A DNA stretch of 64,000 nt from positions 744,001-808,000 of the forward strand of contig NZ_CP140152.1 in the NCBI RefSeq assembly GCF_034479515.1, written 5' to 3'. Source of the stretch: Duganella zoogloeoides (lineage in GTDB: Bacteria; Pseudomonadota; Gammaproteobacteria; Burkholderiales; Burkholderiaceae_D). The translations under genes were made by a program, and so were the position numbers. Every line of letters begins with the position of its first letter. Within the stretch, counting starts at the first letter, position 1. The notes under the pieces were generated by a model. The model was not told the origin of the DNA. It saw nothing but the letters and a program-made list of their open reading frames with translations, and searched no databases. This document shows, in pieces, positions 1 to 8,756 of the stretch.

Positions 1-194
1 GAGCCGATCTGCGCGAGCGGATCGGCGATATGGTAACGGGACAGGTCGCCGTTGTCGTCATCGACCTCGACCTTCTCGGCCTCGACATGCCAGTCGGTGC
101 TGGTCGCTTCTTCCGGAATGGCTTTTCCTTCCGGTACAGCCAGGTAGGTGTGCTTGCCTTCTGCTTCGTCTCGGTAATAAATATCTACACGCAT
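1..194 (-). CDS. Small conserved hypothetical protein (3' end outside window)
   Basis: The gene starts at an ATG at 194 (minus strand) preceded by a strong AGGAGGT ribosome-binding site, and runs off the left edge of the window. The visible 64 residues begin MRVDIYYRDEAEGKHTYL and are acidic and hydrophilic, with no signal peptide or membrane segment. It resembles a short conserved protein of unknown function (a DUF6139-like family, from memory) seen in Oxalobacteraceae, which is one reason for the taxonomic guess. No function can be assigned. It lies downstream of the glycosyltransferase genes on the same strand but has its own good ribosome-binding site and an 85-bp gap, so it may be separately transcribed. 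Confidence 0.6.
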   Translation of the reverse strand, partial: MRVDIYYRDEAEGKHTYLAVPEGKAIPEEATSTDWHVEAEKVEVDDDNGDLSRYHIADPLAQIG

Positions 195-279
195 GGGTGA
201 CCTCCTTGGGCGAAAAACCCATGGTAGCGGATTTTTCCTACCCGGCGCGTCCGCTTAAAGTCCAGGTGCAGTAAGGAAA

Positions 280-1368
280 TTATGCTTTCCCCAGTGCTCG
301 TACCCGCGCCTGGCGCTGCCACAGTTTGACCTTGCGGCTCAGCGTCTGCTTGAAGCGGAATACCAGGCTGTTGGCCAGTGCCTGCCGGACCTGGCGCGCG
401 GCGCGCAGGTCGTCGCGGCGGCTGGTCGAGCGCAGGCTGCCTTGTTCCATCTTGTCCAGCACGTTGTCGGGCGTGCCAAACAGCGTGGCCCGGTAAATCT
501 CTTTCAACTCGCGCCGTACCACGCGCCCGGTCGCCGCTGGCAACTGGTAGGAGTTTTTCACCGCACCGATATAAAAATAGCTGACCACGGCATCGAAGTG
601 GTCGCGCACGCCGGCGCTGACGCCGGCCTGCTCGAGCGCCGGCTTGGTCAGCCCCAGCGCGGCCGTAAAATCGCGGCAATAGTCGGCGCTGACCGACTTG
701 GTGATGCTGACCGGGTGCTGGCGATAGGCCAGCAACTGCTGCGGCAGGTAGTACAGCGAGCGGCAGCGCGCCAGCAGGCGCGGCGTGACGGCCACGTCCT
801 CGAACAGACGCTTGGTGGGATACAGCGGCTGCTCGAAGCTTGCATAAATTTCACGCCGGATCACGCGCGCCCACGCATACAGGTGGCGGTCGGCAAAGAA
901 CACGTCGAGAATGGTGTCGGCGTCGGTGATCAGCGTGTCGGGCGTATAGCCCATGTGCACGGCGCGGTTCTTGTCGGGCCGGTCGGGATGCCACATGGAA
1001 AAGTCCAGCGCGATCGTGTCGGGATGATGGCTGGCGATTACTGCGTCGAGCCGCGCCAGGATGCCTGGTTGCAGCAGGTCGTCGCTGTCGATGAACAGGA
1101 TGTAGTCGCCGCGCGCCTCCTGCAGACCCACGTTGCGCACTTGCGCCAGGCCCTGGTTGGCTTGCCGGATCAATCGCAGCGCGCATTGCGGGGTAGCGGC
1201 GGCGTGCGCCTGCACGCGGGCGGCGGTGTCGTCGCGCGAACCGTCGTCGATCACGATCAGTTCGTGGGCCGGCCCCATTTGCGGCACGATGTGGGCCAGG
1301 CATTCGTCGATGAAACCGGCAGCGTTATAGGCGGGAACGATGATGCTGATGGAAAACGGGGCGGACAT
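280..1368 (-). CDS. Family 2 glycosyltransferase
   Basis: This 362-residue cytoplasmic GT-A enzyme probably transfers a sugar from a nucleotide-sugar donor onto a surface polysaccharide or LPS core. The family-2 landmarks are clear: the N-terminal strand SIIVPAYN near residues 8-15, the nucleotide-binding DDGS at about 41-44, and the metal-binding DSD at about 94-96 within the stretch LFIDSDDLLQ. No transmembrane segment is visible. It is the third of three same-strand glycosyltransferase genes and begins 2 bp after the stop of the next one upstream, so co-transcription is likely. It closely resembles its neighbour at 1371-2471 in length and motif positions, which suggests tandem duplication. 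Donor and acceptor cannot be read from sequence. Confidence 0.9.
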   Translation of the reverse strand: MSAPFSISIIVPAYNAAGFIDECLAHIVPQMGPAHELIVIDDGSRDDTAARVQAHAAATPQCALRLIRQANQGLAQVRNVGLQEARGDYILFIDSDDLLQPGILARLDAVIASHHPDTIALDFSMWHPDRPDKNRAVHMGYTPDTLITDADTILDVFFADRHLYAWARVIRREIYASFEQPLYPTKRLFEDVAVTPRLLARCRSLYYLPQQLLAYRQHPVSITKSVSADYCRDFTAALGLTKPALEQAGVSAGVRDHFDAVVSYFYIGAVKNSYQLPAATGRVVRRELKEIYRATLFGTPDNVLDKMEQGSLRSTSRRDDLRAARQVRQALANSLVFRFKQTLSRKVKLWQRQARVRALGKA

Positions 1369-1370
1369 GG

Positions 1371-2471
1371 TCAGTTGGTTTTGCTAAGGCGTTGTTGCCT
1401 GGCCATTTGCCAGGTTTTGTAGGCGCGGTTGATGGTCTGGCGCCACTTGAACACGGTGCTGTCGGCCAGCGCCTGGCGCACCTGGCGCGCACAGCGGCGG
1501 CCGTTGCGCAGGGTGACCGACGCCAGCTGGCCGGCTTCCAGGTTGTGCAGCGTTTTCTCCACCGTGCCGAACAGGCTGCCAAGGTAAATCTTGCGCACTT
1601 CCGCGCGCACCTGGTCCGGCTGGGCGGACGCCGGCAACTGGAACGAGGTCTTGATGGCACACAGGTAGAACAGGGTCGCGGCGCCGTCGAACTCGGCGCG
1701 CATGGCCGCGCTGTCGGTCGCGCCGGCACTTTCCAGGTAAGGCCTGGCCGAGGCCAGCGCCAGCACGAAATCGGTACACCACTGCGGCGTGATCACGCGC
1801 GTGATGCTGACCGGGTGCTGGCGGTAATGCAGCAGCACCAGCGGCACGTACACCAGCGTGCGGCAGGCGGCCAGCAGGCGCGGCACGATGGCCATGTCCT
1901 CGAACAACCGGCCTGACGGAAACAGCGGCAGCCCCAGTTGCAGGTAGATGTCGCGCCGGATGATCTTGCACCACACATACATGTGGCGGTCGGCGAAATA
2001 CGTGGACAGGATCGCTTCGGGGCCTTCCAGCACCACGTTAGGCGGATAGCCCAGGTGGTGGTATTCGAGCGGCTTGGCGGTGCGGCCCGGGTACCAGATG
2101 CAGAAATCGGTGGCGATCACGTCCGGCGCATACTGGGCGATGGCGGCGTCGATACCGTCCAGCGCGCCCGGCTGCAACAGGTCGTCGCTATCGACAAACA
2201 GGATGTAGTCGCCGCGCGCCTGCGCCACGCCGTTGTTGCGGGCGTCGGCCACGCCGGCATTGGTCTGCTGCACGATACGCGCCGCGCATTGCGGCCACGC
2301 GGCAAACACACCGCGCGCGCGCTCGACGGTGGCATCGGTGGAGCCGTCGTCGATCAGCACCAGTTCGTGGCCGTCGCGCATTTGCGGCAGGATGCAGTCG
2401 AGCGTTTCAACGATAAAGTCCTGCACATTGTAGGCAGGCACCACGATGCTCAATCTGAGGGGGGCGTTCAT
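1371..2471 (-). CDS. Family 2 glycosyltransferase (paralogue of neighbour)
   Basis: A 366-residue GT-A glycosyltransferase. The N-terminal LSIVVPAYN, the DDGS at about 41-44 and the DSD at about 94-96 fall at the same positions as in the enzyme at 280-1368. The two share long stretches through the middle, including an EDMAIVPRLLAACR / EDVAVTPRLLARCR segment and a YRQHPVSIT segment. The gene overlaps the stop codon of the upstream glycosyltransferase by 4 bp (ATGA), a sign of translational coupling. The role is inferred to be surface glycan assembly, because the cluster also has an O-antigen-ligase-like protein. The sugar specificity is unknown. Confidence 0.9.
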   Translation of the reverse strand: MNAPLRLSIVVPAYNVQDFIVETLDCILPQMRDGHELVLIDDGSTDATVERARGVFAAWPQCAARIVQQTNAGVADARNNGVAQARGDYILFVDSDDLLQPGALDGIDAAIAQYAPDVIATDFCIWYPGRTAKPLEYHHLGYPPNVVLEGPEAILSTYFADRHMYVWCKIIRRDIYLQLGLPLFPSGRLFEDMAIVPRLLAACRTLVYVPLVLLHYRQHPVSITRVITPQWCTDFVLALASARPYLESAGATDSAAMRAEFDGAATLFYLCAIKTSFQLPASAQPDQVRAEVRKIYLGSLFGTVEKTLHNLEAGQLASVTLRNGRRCARQVRQALADSTVFKWRQTINRAYKTWQMARQQRLSKTN

Positions 2472-3283
2472 TGCGCCAGTCCCACCGTGGCGCGCACGGT
2501 TTTATCCAGCATGCGCGCTTCCACCCGGGCCTTGTTGCTGCTGGCCTGGTCGCGCACGGCTTCGCGGTGCCACAGGTGCAGCACTTCGGTGGCAAATGCG
2601 CCATCCTTGCGCAGGATGCCGGCGTTAAACAGGCGCAGCACGATATCGGCATCCTCGTGGCCCCAGCCGGTAAAACTTTCATCGAAACCATTGATGCGCT
2701 CGATGTCGCTGCGCCACGCCGCCATGTTGCAACCCTTGATGCGGCGCCAGGTAAAGCGGTTCGATGTGCGTTTGACGTCGGGAAAATGCCACCAAAGTTG
2801 TAACAATTTGTTCAGCCCGCCATTCAAACGCAGCTTCAACTGGCCCCACGGCGACAGCTGCAACGGGTGTATTGCGCCCGCCAGCACCTGCGCGGTCAGC
2901 GCTTCGCTGAGCAAAATGCGACTGCCGGTTACCATGCAGCCTGGCTCGGCCAACCGCCGATGCTGGCTTATAAAGCTGCTTTGCGGGATGCAGTCGCCGT
3001 CGAGGAAGATCAGATAGTCGCCTTTGGCTGCCGCGATACCGAGGTTGCGCACCCGCGCCAGCCGGAAGCCGATGTCCTCTTGCCAGATGTGCCGCAGCGG
3101 GACCGGCGAGCGCGCTTGCAGCTCCGCCACGCAGGCACGCGTGTTGTCGGTCGAGCCGTCATCGGCGACAATGAGCTCGAAATTTTTCTCGTCCTGGAGA
3201 AAGAATGCCTCGATGACTGCGCGCAGTGCATCCGGGCGATTGTAGGTCGCAATGACGACTGAAATAGTGATTGTTTGTTGCAT
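2468..3283 (-). CDS. Family 2 glycosyltransferase with galactosyltransferase-type C-terminus
   Basis: A 271-residue glycosyltransferase. The N-terminal half has ISVVIATYNRP, a DDGSTDN motif and a metal-binding DGD in the stretch IFLDGDCIP. The C-terminal half has GFDESFTGWGHEDADIVLRL, typical of the Glyco_transf_7C (galactosyltransferase C-terminal) domain. I chose the ATG at 3283; an ATG at 3340 in the same frame would overlap the divergent gene at 3332 and add a non-homologous N-terminus. It is the first gene of a three-gene minus-strand cluster and overlaps the next by 4 bp. Function in surface polysaccharide synthesis is inferred from the family and neighbours. Confidence 0.88.
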   Translation of the reverse strand: MQQTITISVVIATYNRPDALRAVIEAFFLQDEKNFELIVADDGSTDNTRACVAELQARSPVPLRHIWQEDIGFRLARVRNLGIAAAKGDYLIFLDGDCIPQSSFISQHRRLAEPGCMVTGSRILLSEALTAQVLAGAIHPLQLSPWGQLKLRLNGGLNKLLQLWWHFPDVKRTSNRFTWRRIKGCNMAAWRSDIERINGFDESFTGWGHEDADIVLRLFNAGILRKDGAFATEVLHLWHREAVRDQASSNKARVEARMLDKTVRATVGLAQ

Positions 3284-3331
3284 GAATGGAGGCGGGCAGG
3301 GTGATCTCTCGCGGAAAGAACCACAAGAAGA

Positions 3332-4582
3332 ATGATGCATAATACCTTATCGCAAAAGCCTGTCAGCACTGTCTTTTTCAACAGCCTGTTGTTTGCGCCA
3401 CCATTCCTGTTTTTGATCGCACGCGGCGGTACCGGCTTGTTCAGCCTGGTCTACTTGCTGGTGGCGATCGCCTGCTGGCGCGCCGTCCGTACTGTTGCCG
3501 CACCGCATATACGCGAGGTTGTACCGCTGCTGCTGGCCTTTGCTGTTCCCCTGTTGCTGGCCCTTGGATACTACGTATTCGATCCCGAGGTGCGGCTGCG
3601 CGACCTCGAGCGCCCGGTGCGTTCGCTGGCCGCTGCCGCTGCGCTGCTGGTGGTGCTGGTGTGGCGGCCATCGCGCCGCTTCCTGTGGTGGGGCCTGATC
3701 GCCGGCGCTGTCGCTGGCGCGGTGTTCATCAGCTACCAGCGCTGGGTACTGGGCATGGATCGCCCCGGCGGCTTGATCAACGCGATTACGTTCGGCGATA
3801 TTTCGTTGTGCATGGGCTTGATGTGCCTGGCGGCCTCGCGCGACTTCCACGGCCGCGCCGTGCTGTGGCCGGTGCTGGGCGCGCTGGCTGGCCTGGTCGG
3901 CTCGGTCGCTACCGGCACCCGTGGCGGCTGGGTGGCCGCAATCCTGGCGGTGATATTGCTGCTGCGTTATGGCAATGTGCTGGGTGGCCGCTACCGCAAG
4001 GGCGCAGCGCTGCTGGTGCCGGTACTGCTGGCGATGTCGTTCCTGGTGCCGCAAACCGGGGCGCGCGAGCGGGCCATGCAGGGCGTGGCCGATGTCGAGC
4101 AATATTTCGCAGGTGGTAACACGTTTACCAATATGGGTGTACGGCTCGAGCTGTGGCACACCGCCACCGAGCTGATCGCCGAGCACCCGTGGCTGGGCCG
4201 CAGCGTGGCGGCGGTGGACCGCGCCAAGCAGGCCATGGTGGCCCGCGGCGAGGCGCCGGCTTACATACTCGATCTCGATCACTTCCACAACGACGCGCTG
4301 CACGCCACCGTGTTCGGCGGCGTGGTCGGGCTGCTGGCCTGGGCCGGCACACTGCTGCTGCCGTTCCTGTTCTTCCGCCGTCAGTTGCACCGTGGCAGGG
4401 CACAGCGCCGCGATGTCACGGCGCCGGCGCTGGCCGGCATGTTGCTGGTGGTCTGCTACTTCGGCTTCGGCCTGACCGAAGTGATTTTCTGGACCATCCA
4501 CAGCAGCGTGTTTTATGCGCTGATGTTGTTCATGCTGGCCGGCCTGTGCCTGACCGCGCCGCGTCAGTCGGTGACCGGGTAG
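3332..4582 (+). CDS. O-antigen ligase / polymerase-like membrane protein
   Basis: A 416-residue protein with about ten hydrophobic segments and a long periplasmic loop (about residues 245-330, containing RLELWHTATELIAEHPWLGR and a conserved HFHND). This is the layout of the Wzy/WaaL O-antigen ligase superfamily, which joins glycan chains to lipid A core or polymerises repeat units at the periplasmic face of the inner membrane. The loop motif around the His-rich HFHND is the usual active-site region. The gene diverges from the glycosyltransferases with under 50 bp between starts, and its 3' end overlaps the convergent lipoprotein gene by 19 bp. Ligase and polymerase cannot be told apart by eye. 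Confidence 0.85.
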   Translation: MMHNTLSQKPVSTVFFNSLLFAPPFLFLIARGGTGLFSLVYLLVAIACWRAVRTVAAPHIREVVPLLLAFAVPLLLALGYYVFDPEVRLRDLERPVRSLAAAAALLVVLVWRPSRRFLWWGLIAGAVAGAVFISYQRWVLGMDRPGGLINAITFGDISLCMGLMCLAASRDFHGRAVLWPVLGALAGLVGSVATGTRGGWVAAILAVILLLRYGNVLGGRYRKGAALLVPVLLAMSFLVPQTGARERAMQGVADVEQYFAGGNTFTNMGVRLELWHTATELIAEHPWLGRSVAAVDRAKQAMVARGEAPAYILDLDHFHNDALHATVFGGVVGLLAWAGTLLLPFLFFRRQLHRGRAQRRDVTAPALAGMLLVVCYFGFGLTEVIFWTIHSSVFYALMLFMLAGLCLTAPRQSVTG

Positions 4583-6804
4583 GAGAAACTGCTCACCACG
4601 CCGCTTGGGGTGGTGACGGTGATGTTCAGGGCGCCGCTATTGATCGGATTAAGGCAACCGGTAGCATTCTGGACCGCGTCGCTCGCCAGTTGCACCCGGT
4701 AAATCCAACCACTCGAGTCCGGCTGTATGCTGTTGGCCACCACGACATCGGCAGCGGACAGCAAGATGCCATTGGACACGCTGAAGTTGATCCTGGTCCC
4801 GGCAGGCAGAGGGTTGCCCGGCAGGTCGAACAGCCAGTTGCTGTCGTTCGGATGCGCGGCCAGTCGGTTGGTGGCAAAAACGGTTGGATTGTTGTCGCGG
4901 ATGGCGAAACGGAATGTGCGGGTGTCATTGACGAATGGCGTGCCGCTGATGCACTGGCTCAACGCCAGCGTACCGATGGTGGGCGCGCCGCCGACGGCCT
5001 GGCCGATTAGTGTGACGTTGGCGGTACTGTTGGACAGCACCATTACCATTGATTGACGCAGATGCACGGTGTCGCCGCTGCCCACACCGGACGCCCGCAG
5101 CACGCCATTGTAGATGCCGTTGCCGGCCGCATCCCAGGCACCATTGCCGTTTGTATCGATAAATGACTCGCCGGACACCCTTGCTGCATTGCCTGTTGTG
5201 AAGGCGTCGTCGCTGCCGCTGGCGTTGGCGTCGGTGACGGCGCGGTCGTTGCGGAACGGGTCGCCCAAGTCAGTGAATGTTTCGCCAGCATCAAAGCGGT
5301 TGTTGCCGTTGGCATCGACAAAACTTTCTTCTCCCAGCGCATAGGCTAGCACCGTCACGCGGCCGTCGGCCGGACGCGGGCTGGCGGCGCAGAAGCGCAC
5401 CGTGCATTCGCCTGGGGTGCCCTTCTGCTTGATCACGGTACCGTCGGTGAGCGTGGTGGTGGTCTCGCCGGTCAGGCACGAAGCATCGACGGTGCCGCCT
5501 TCTGCCGTGAAGCTGACAGCGGTGCCGTCGGGCGCCGGATTGTGGAAGCGGTCGGCCAGGCGCGCGGCCAGCGTGGTGCCGTTCGGCGCCGGGCAGCCAT
5601 TGAATGAACCGCCCTCGACGTTGCGAATCACTGCGCTGAGCGAGAAGCTGGCCTGCTCCGGCACACCGGTCGATACCACCAACTGGTCGGAGACGGTACT
5701 GATGCCATTGCCTGGCAACGTGGCCGACACCCGCACCGGGGTGTTGATATTGCCCGAAGTGACCACTGTCGATACCGTGCCGTCGCTGCCGGTGGTGGCG
5801 CTGGCAGGGCTCACTGTCAAACCGCCGACGACGGTGTTGAGCGCGAAGTTGACGACCTGGCCGGCCAGCGGCTGGCCGACGGCGTTGAGCACCTTGAAGG
5901 TAACGGTGGCGGTTTCCTGGCGACCGGCGCCTCCGGTGCCCCGCAGCGCAATGTTTTGCGGCAGTGCCGACACGAACGTCAGTTGGCCTGCACTGGCGGC
6001 ATTCACCGTCAGGTTGGCGCTGCGGGTGACGGTGACGCCGCTGACCACTGCGGTGGCGGTGACGATGTCGGTGGTGCCGCAACCGAGGTCGGTGTACGAG
6101 CTGCTGGCCACGCCATTCACGGTGGTCACCGGCGTGATCAGGCGGGCCCTGCCGGCCGTCACGCACGGCGAACTGAACGCGACCGCCAGCGGTGGTGCAT
6201 ACGGCGTGGTGCCGCTCAAGACAGTCACTTGCACACCTGCGGTGCCGCCGGCTGCCAGGCTGGTGGGGGCGATCGACAAGGCGCCCAGCGTCACGGCCGA
6301 ATAATCGACCGTGTAGTTGACGCTGGCGGTAGCGGTCTTGCCGTCGACGCTGGCGCTGGCCGTGGCCGTGAACGCGCCAGCGGTGGTGCCCACCGGCAGA
6401 CCCACGCGCGCGGTGCCGGTGGCGTCGGTCACTGCCGTGCCGGCAGCTGGCACGAACACACCGGTGGCGTCGGTGGTGGTAAACGTTACCACCGTGTTGG
6501 CGACGGCCGCATTGGCGCCGTTGCGGAACACCGCCACCAGGTTGCCCGGGCGGTCGTTGCTGATGGTCGTGATGGGGGCGTTGGCGCTGTCGGTCAGTGC
6601 GACCGTCATGCGGGGCGCGGTGGCGCCGGTGCCGGTACCACAGCCGGGCAGGTTCGGATCGCGGCTGGGGTCGATCGTCACGCAGCCGCTGGCGCTGTTA
6701 CCACCGCCGCCGCCGCAGGCGGCCAGCAGCATCGCCAGGATGGCGGCCAGGAAGAGCTGGAGCAGGTGGCCGGTATGGTACCGGGTGGACGTGGTTCGGT
6801 TCAT
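4564..6804 (-). CDS. Large Ig-like (Big_1-type) lipoprotein at the end of the tad operon
   Basis: A 746-residue exported lipoprotein. It has an N-terminal hydrophobic segment and lipobox LLAACGGGGG, then three to four repeats of a bacterial Ig-like (Big_1/invasin-type) domain over about residues 60-400. A middle part carries two calcium-loop-like motifs (DANGNNRFDAGE, DTNGNGAWDAAG), and the C-terminal domain is probably beta-rich. The start at 6804 is set by an AGGAGT ribosome-binding site and the ATGA overlap with the stop of the TPR gene upstream, which implies translational coupling to the tad operon. An adhesin or pilus-associated surface protein is the reasonable inference; it is not a canonical Tad component. 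Its 3' end overlaps the convergent ligase gene. Confidence 0.82.
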   Translation of the reverse strand: MNRTTSTRYHTGHLLQLFLAAILAMLLAACGGGGGNSASGCVTIDPSRDPNLPGCGTGTGATAPRMTVALTDSANAPITTISNDRPGNLVAVFRNGANAAVANTVVTFTTTDATGVFVPAAGTAVTDATGTARVGLPVGTTAGAFTATASASVDGKTATASVNYTVDYSAVTLGALSIAPTSLAAGGTAGVQVTVLSGTTPYAPPLAVAFSSPCVTAGRARLITPVTTVNGVASSSYTDLGCGTTDIVTATAVVSGVTVTRSANLTVNAASAGQLTFVSALPQNIALRGTGGAGRQETATVTFKVLNAVGQPLAGQVVNFALNTVVGGLTVSPASATTGSDGTVSTVVTSGNINTPVRVSATLPGNGISTVSDQLVVSTGVPEQASFSLSAVIRNVEGGSFNGCPAPNGTTLAARLADRFHNPAPDGTAVSFTAEGGTVDASCLTGETTTTLTDGTVIKQKGTPGECTVRFCAASPRPADGRVTVLAYALGEESFVDANGNNRFDAGETFTDLGDPFRNDRAVTDANASGSDDAFTTGNAARVSGESFIDTNGNGAWDAAGNGIYNGVLRASGVGSGDTVHLRQSMVMVLSNSTANVTLIGQAVGGAPTIGTLALSQCISGTPFVNDTRTFRFAIRDNNPTVFATNRLAAHPNDSNWLFDLPGNPLPAGTRINFSVSNGILLSAADVVVANSIQPDSSGWIYRVQLASDAVQNATGCLNPINSGALNITVTTPSGVVSSFSYPVTD

Positions 6805-7811
6805 GGAGACTCCTGGTTGAAAGCTGTGACGGGGCGCTCTTGGCGCGCCAGCAAATTCGGATTGATGGTGTGCCGATCCTGGCCCAGCACCAGCCGCAAA
6901 GCGACCTGGCGCGGCAGGGTGGCGACCGGCACCAGTGTTGCCGGGCTGCCCAGCGCGGTACGCAGCGCGCTGGCGCGTTGTTGCTGGCCAGGCACATACT
7001 CGATCACCGTGCGCGCCTGGGTGTACCCGCGCTGGTTGCCAAGCACAGAACTGGCGGCGGCAAAACCGCGTTGGCGCAGCATGTCGCGCATTCTGGCGGC
7101 GCCGCTCGGCATACCGTTGCCGTTGACGATATGCAGGCACTCGGGCGCGCTGGCGTCGCTATCGGTTGCCGATGCGATGGACACTGCGGCAACGGTGGCC
7201 GCAGCCTGCAGACGCAATTCATTGGGCCCCATGCGCACCAGCGACAACTGCGGCGTTGGCGCGGTCGTCAAGGCGAACGGCTGCAGCGTCATCGTCGGCG
7301 CAGCCACTGGCACGACGGCAGCGGTATCGAGCTTGCCGCCGCCCAGCAGCGAAAGATTGGCGCGCGCGGGACCGTAGTCCGGGTCCAGCGCCAGTGCGGC
7401 CCGCAGCGTGGCGGCTGCTTGTGCATGCTGGCCCTGCAAATATTGAAGATAGCCGAGATTGCCGAGCGCCTGGGCGCTGTACGGAAAATCCCTGGTCAGC
7501 TTTTGCAGCAATGCTGCCGCTTCGTCCAGGCGGCCCTGCTTTGCCAGCAGTACCGCGCGGGCGTTGCGGGCGTCGAGCTGGTCCGGGTCCAGCGCCAGCG
7601 AGCGGGCGTAGGCGGCATCGGCGCGCGCCAGGTCACCCTGCTGCTCGTAGGCGCGGCCCAGCCGGTAGGCGTAGCCGGGCTGGTTGCCGTCGCCGTCACT
7701 GATGCGCAGCAGCGGCGCCGTGGCCAGCGCTGGCGCCGGCTTGGGCGCGGTGCCGCACGCCGGCAGCAGGCCGGCGGCGCACAGGGCGAGACAGATCGCG
7801 TGAGATCGCAT
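6801..7811 (-). CDS. tadD: TadD-like TPR lipoprotein with LytR C-terminal domain
   Basis: A 336-residue lipoprotein. It has a signal peptide with lipobox LLPACG near residue 19, then three to four tetratricopeptide repeats (about residues 45-150, for example YRLGRAYEQQGDLARADAAY and LGNLGYLQYLQGQHAQAAATL). The C-terminal third reads as a LytR_C domain (IVNGNGMPSGAARMRDMLRQ followed by VIEYVPGQ). TadD-type TPR lipoproteins help assemble the Flp pilus secretin in the outer membrane. The LytR_C fusion suggests contact with the cell wall. The gene starts 11 bp after tadC and overlaps the Ig-like gene by 4 bp. The TPR part is certain; the LytR_C call is by motif only. Confidence 0.8.
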   Translation of the reverse strand: MRSHAICLALCAAGLLPACGTAPKPAPALATAPLLRISDGDGNQPGYAYRLGRAYEQQGDLARADAAYARSLALDPDQLDARNARAVLLAKQGRLDEAAALLQKLTRDFPYSAQALGNLGYLQYLQGQHAQAAATLRAALALDPDYGPARANLSLLGGGKLDTAAVVPVAAPTMTLQPFALTTAPTPQLSLVRMGPNELRLQAAATVAAVSIASATDSDASAPECLHIVNGNGMPSGAARMRDMLRQRGFAAASSVLGNQRGYTQARTVIEYVPGQQQRASALRTALGSPATLVPVATLPRQVALRLVLGQDRHTINPNLLARQERPVTAFNQESP

Positions 7812-7822
7812 GCAGGTTCCGG

Positions 7823-8752
7823 TTAAAGGTTGGCCGCGCCCAGGCCCTGGTACAGCTGCAGGAGCGCAGGGCCCAGCAACACCACCAGCAAGCTGGGGAA
7901 GATGAAGAAAATCAGCGGGAACAGCAGCTTCAGGGCGATCTTGGCGGCCTGCTCCTCGGCGCGCTGGCGGCGCTTGGTGCGCAGCAGTTCCGACTGCACC
8001 CGCAGCGAATCGGCCACGCTGGTACCGAAGCGGTCGGCCTGGATCAGCATCGTCACCAAGGCATCGACATCGTCCACGCCGGTGCGCAGCGACAGGTTGC
8101 GCAGCGCCTTTTCCTTGGCGCTGCCGGCGCGCAGTTCCAGCGTGACCAGTTGCAGTTCCTCGGCCAGGATCACGCTTTTCAGGCCTATCTCCTGCGCCAC
8201 CCGCGCCAGCGCCGCGTCCATCGCCAGGCCCGCTTCCACGCACACCGTCATCAGGTCCAGCGCATCGGGAAAACTTTCGAAAATGTCGCGCTGGCGGCGC
8301 TTGATCACTTCGTTCAGCACCAGGCCCGGCACGTAGTAGCCGATGGCGGCGGCCACCAGCAGGTAGCTGAGCTTGGTCATGCCCTCGGCCTGGCTGCCGG
8401 TGCTGCTCAGGTACAGGAACACCAGCAGCGGCAGCAGCAAGGCCAGCCCGGTCTTGGCGGCGTAAAACAGGCCCGGCGCGGCCGGCGTGCGCCAGCCGGC
8501 GTTGATGAAGCGGCGGCGCACGGCCGAGGTTTCCCAGCCTTCGGCCGGCACCGACAGCTTGGCCAGCGGCGAGGCCAGGTTGACCAGCTGTTGCAGCCAG
8601 CGGCCACGGTCGAAGCGCGACTCGGGCTGCTCGGACAGGGCGTCGAGCCGGTCACGCACGGCGGTGTTGGTAAACAGGCGCGCGGCCACCAGCGCGGCGC
8701 CAAACACGCCGATGAAGATCACGACCAAAAAAATCAGTTGAATCGGTGTCAT
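7823..8752 (-). CDS. tadC: TadC inner-membrane platform protein of the Flp pilus
   Basis: A 309-residue type II secretion F (GspF) family membrane protein. It has an N-terminal membrane anchor, two hydrophobic segments in the middle (LLLPLLVFLYL and LVAAAIGYYVPGLVLN), the cytoplasmic T2SSF domain with FPDALDLMTVCVEAGLAMDAAL, and a C-terminal hydrophobic pair ending LFPLIFFIFPSLLVVLLGPA. With TadB it forms the platform that the TadA ATPase acts on to polymerise pilin. It follows tadB with a 4-bp gap, which is the standard gene order. Confidence 0.93.
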   Translation of the reverse strand: MTPIQLIFLVVIFIGVFGAALVAARLFTNTAVRDRLDALSEQPESRFDRGRWLQQLVNLASPLAKLSVPAEGWETSAVRRRFINAGWRTPAAPGLFYAAKTGLALLLPLLVFLYLSSTGSQAEGMTKLSYLLVAAAIGYYVPGLVLNEVIKRRQRDIFESFPDALDLMTVCVEAGLAMDAALARVAQEIGLKSVILAEELQLVTLELRAGSAKEKALRNLSLRTGVDDVDALVTMLIQADRFGTSVADSLRVQSELLRTKRRQRAEEQAAKIALKLLFPLIFFIFPSLLVVLLGPALLQLYQGLGAANL

Positions 8753-8756
8753 GGGG

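Noticed and set aside
3283..3340. The upstream ATG at 3340 for the third glycosyltransferase.
   Set aside because: It would overlap the divergent ligase start and add a leader that does not look like protein; the ATG at 3283 fits the family start.
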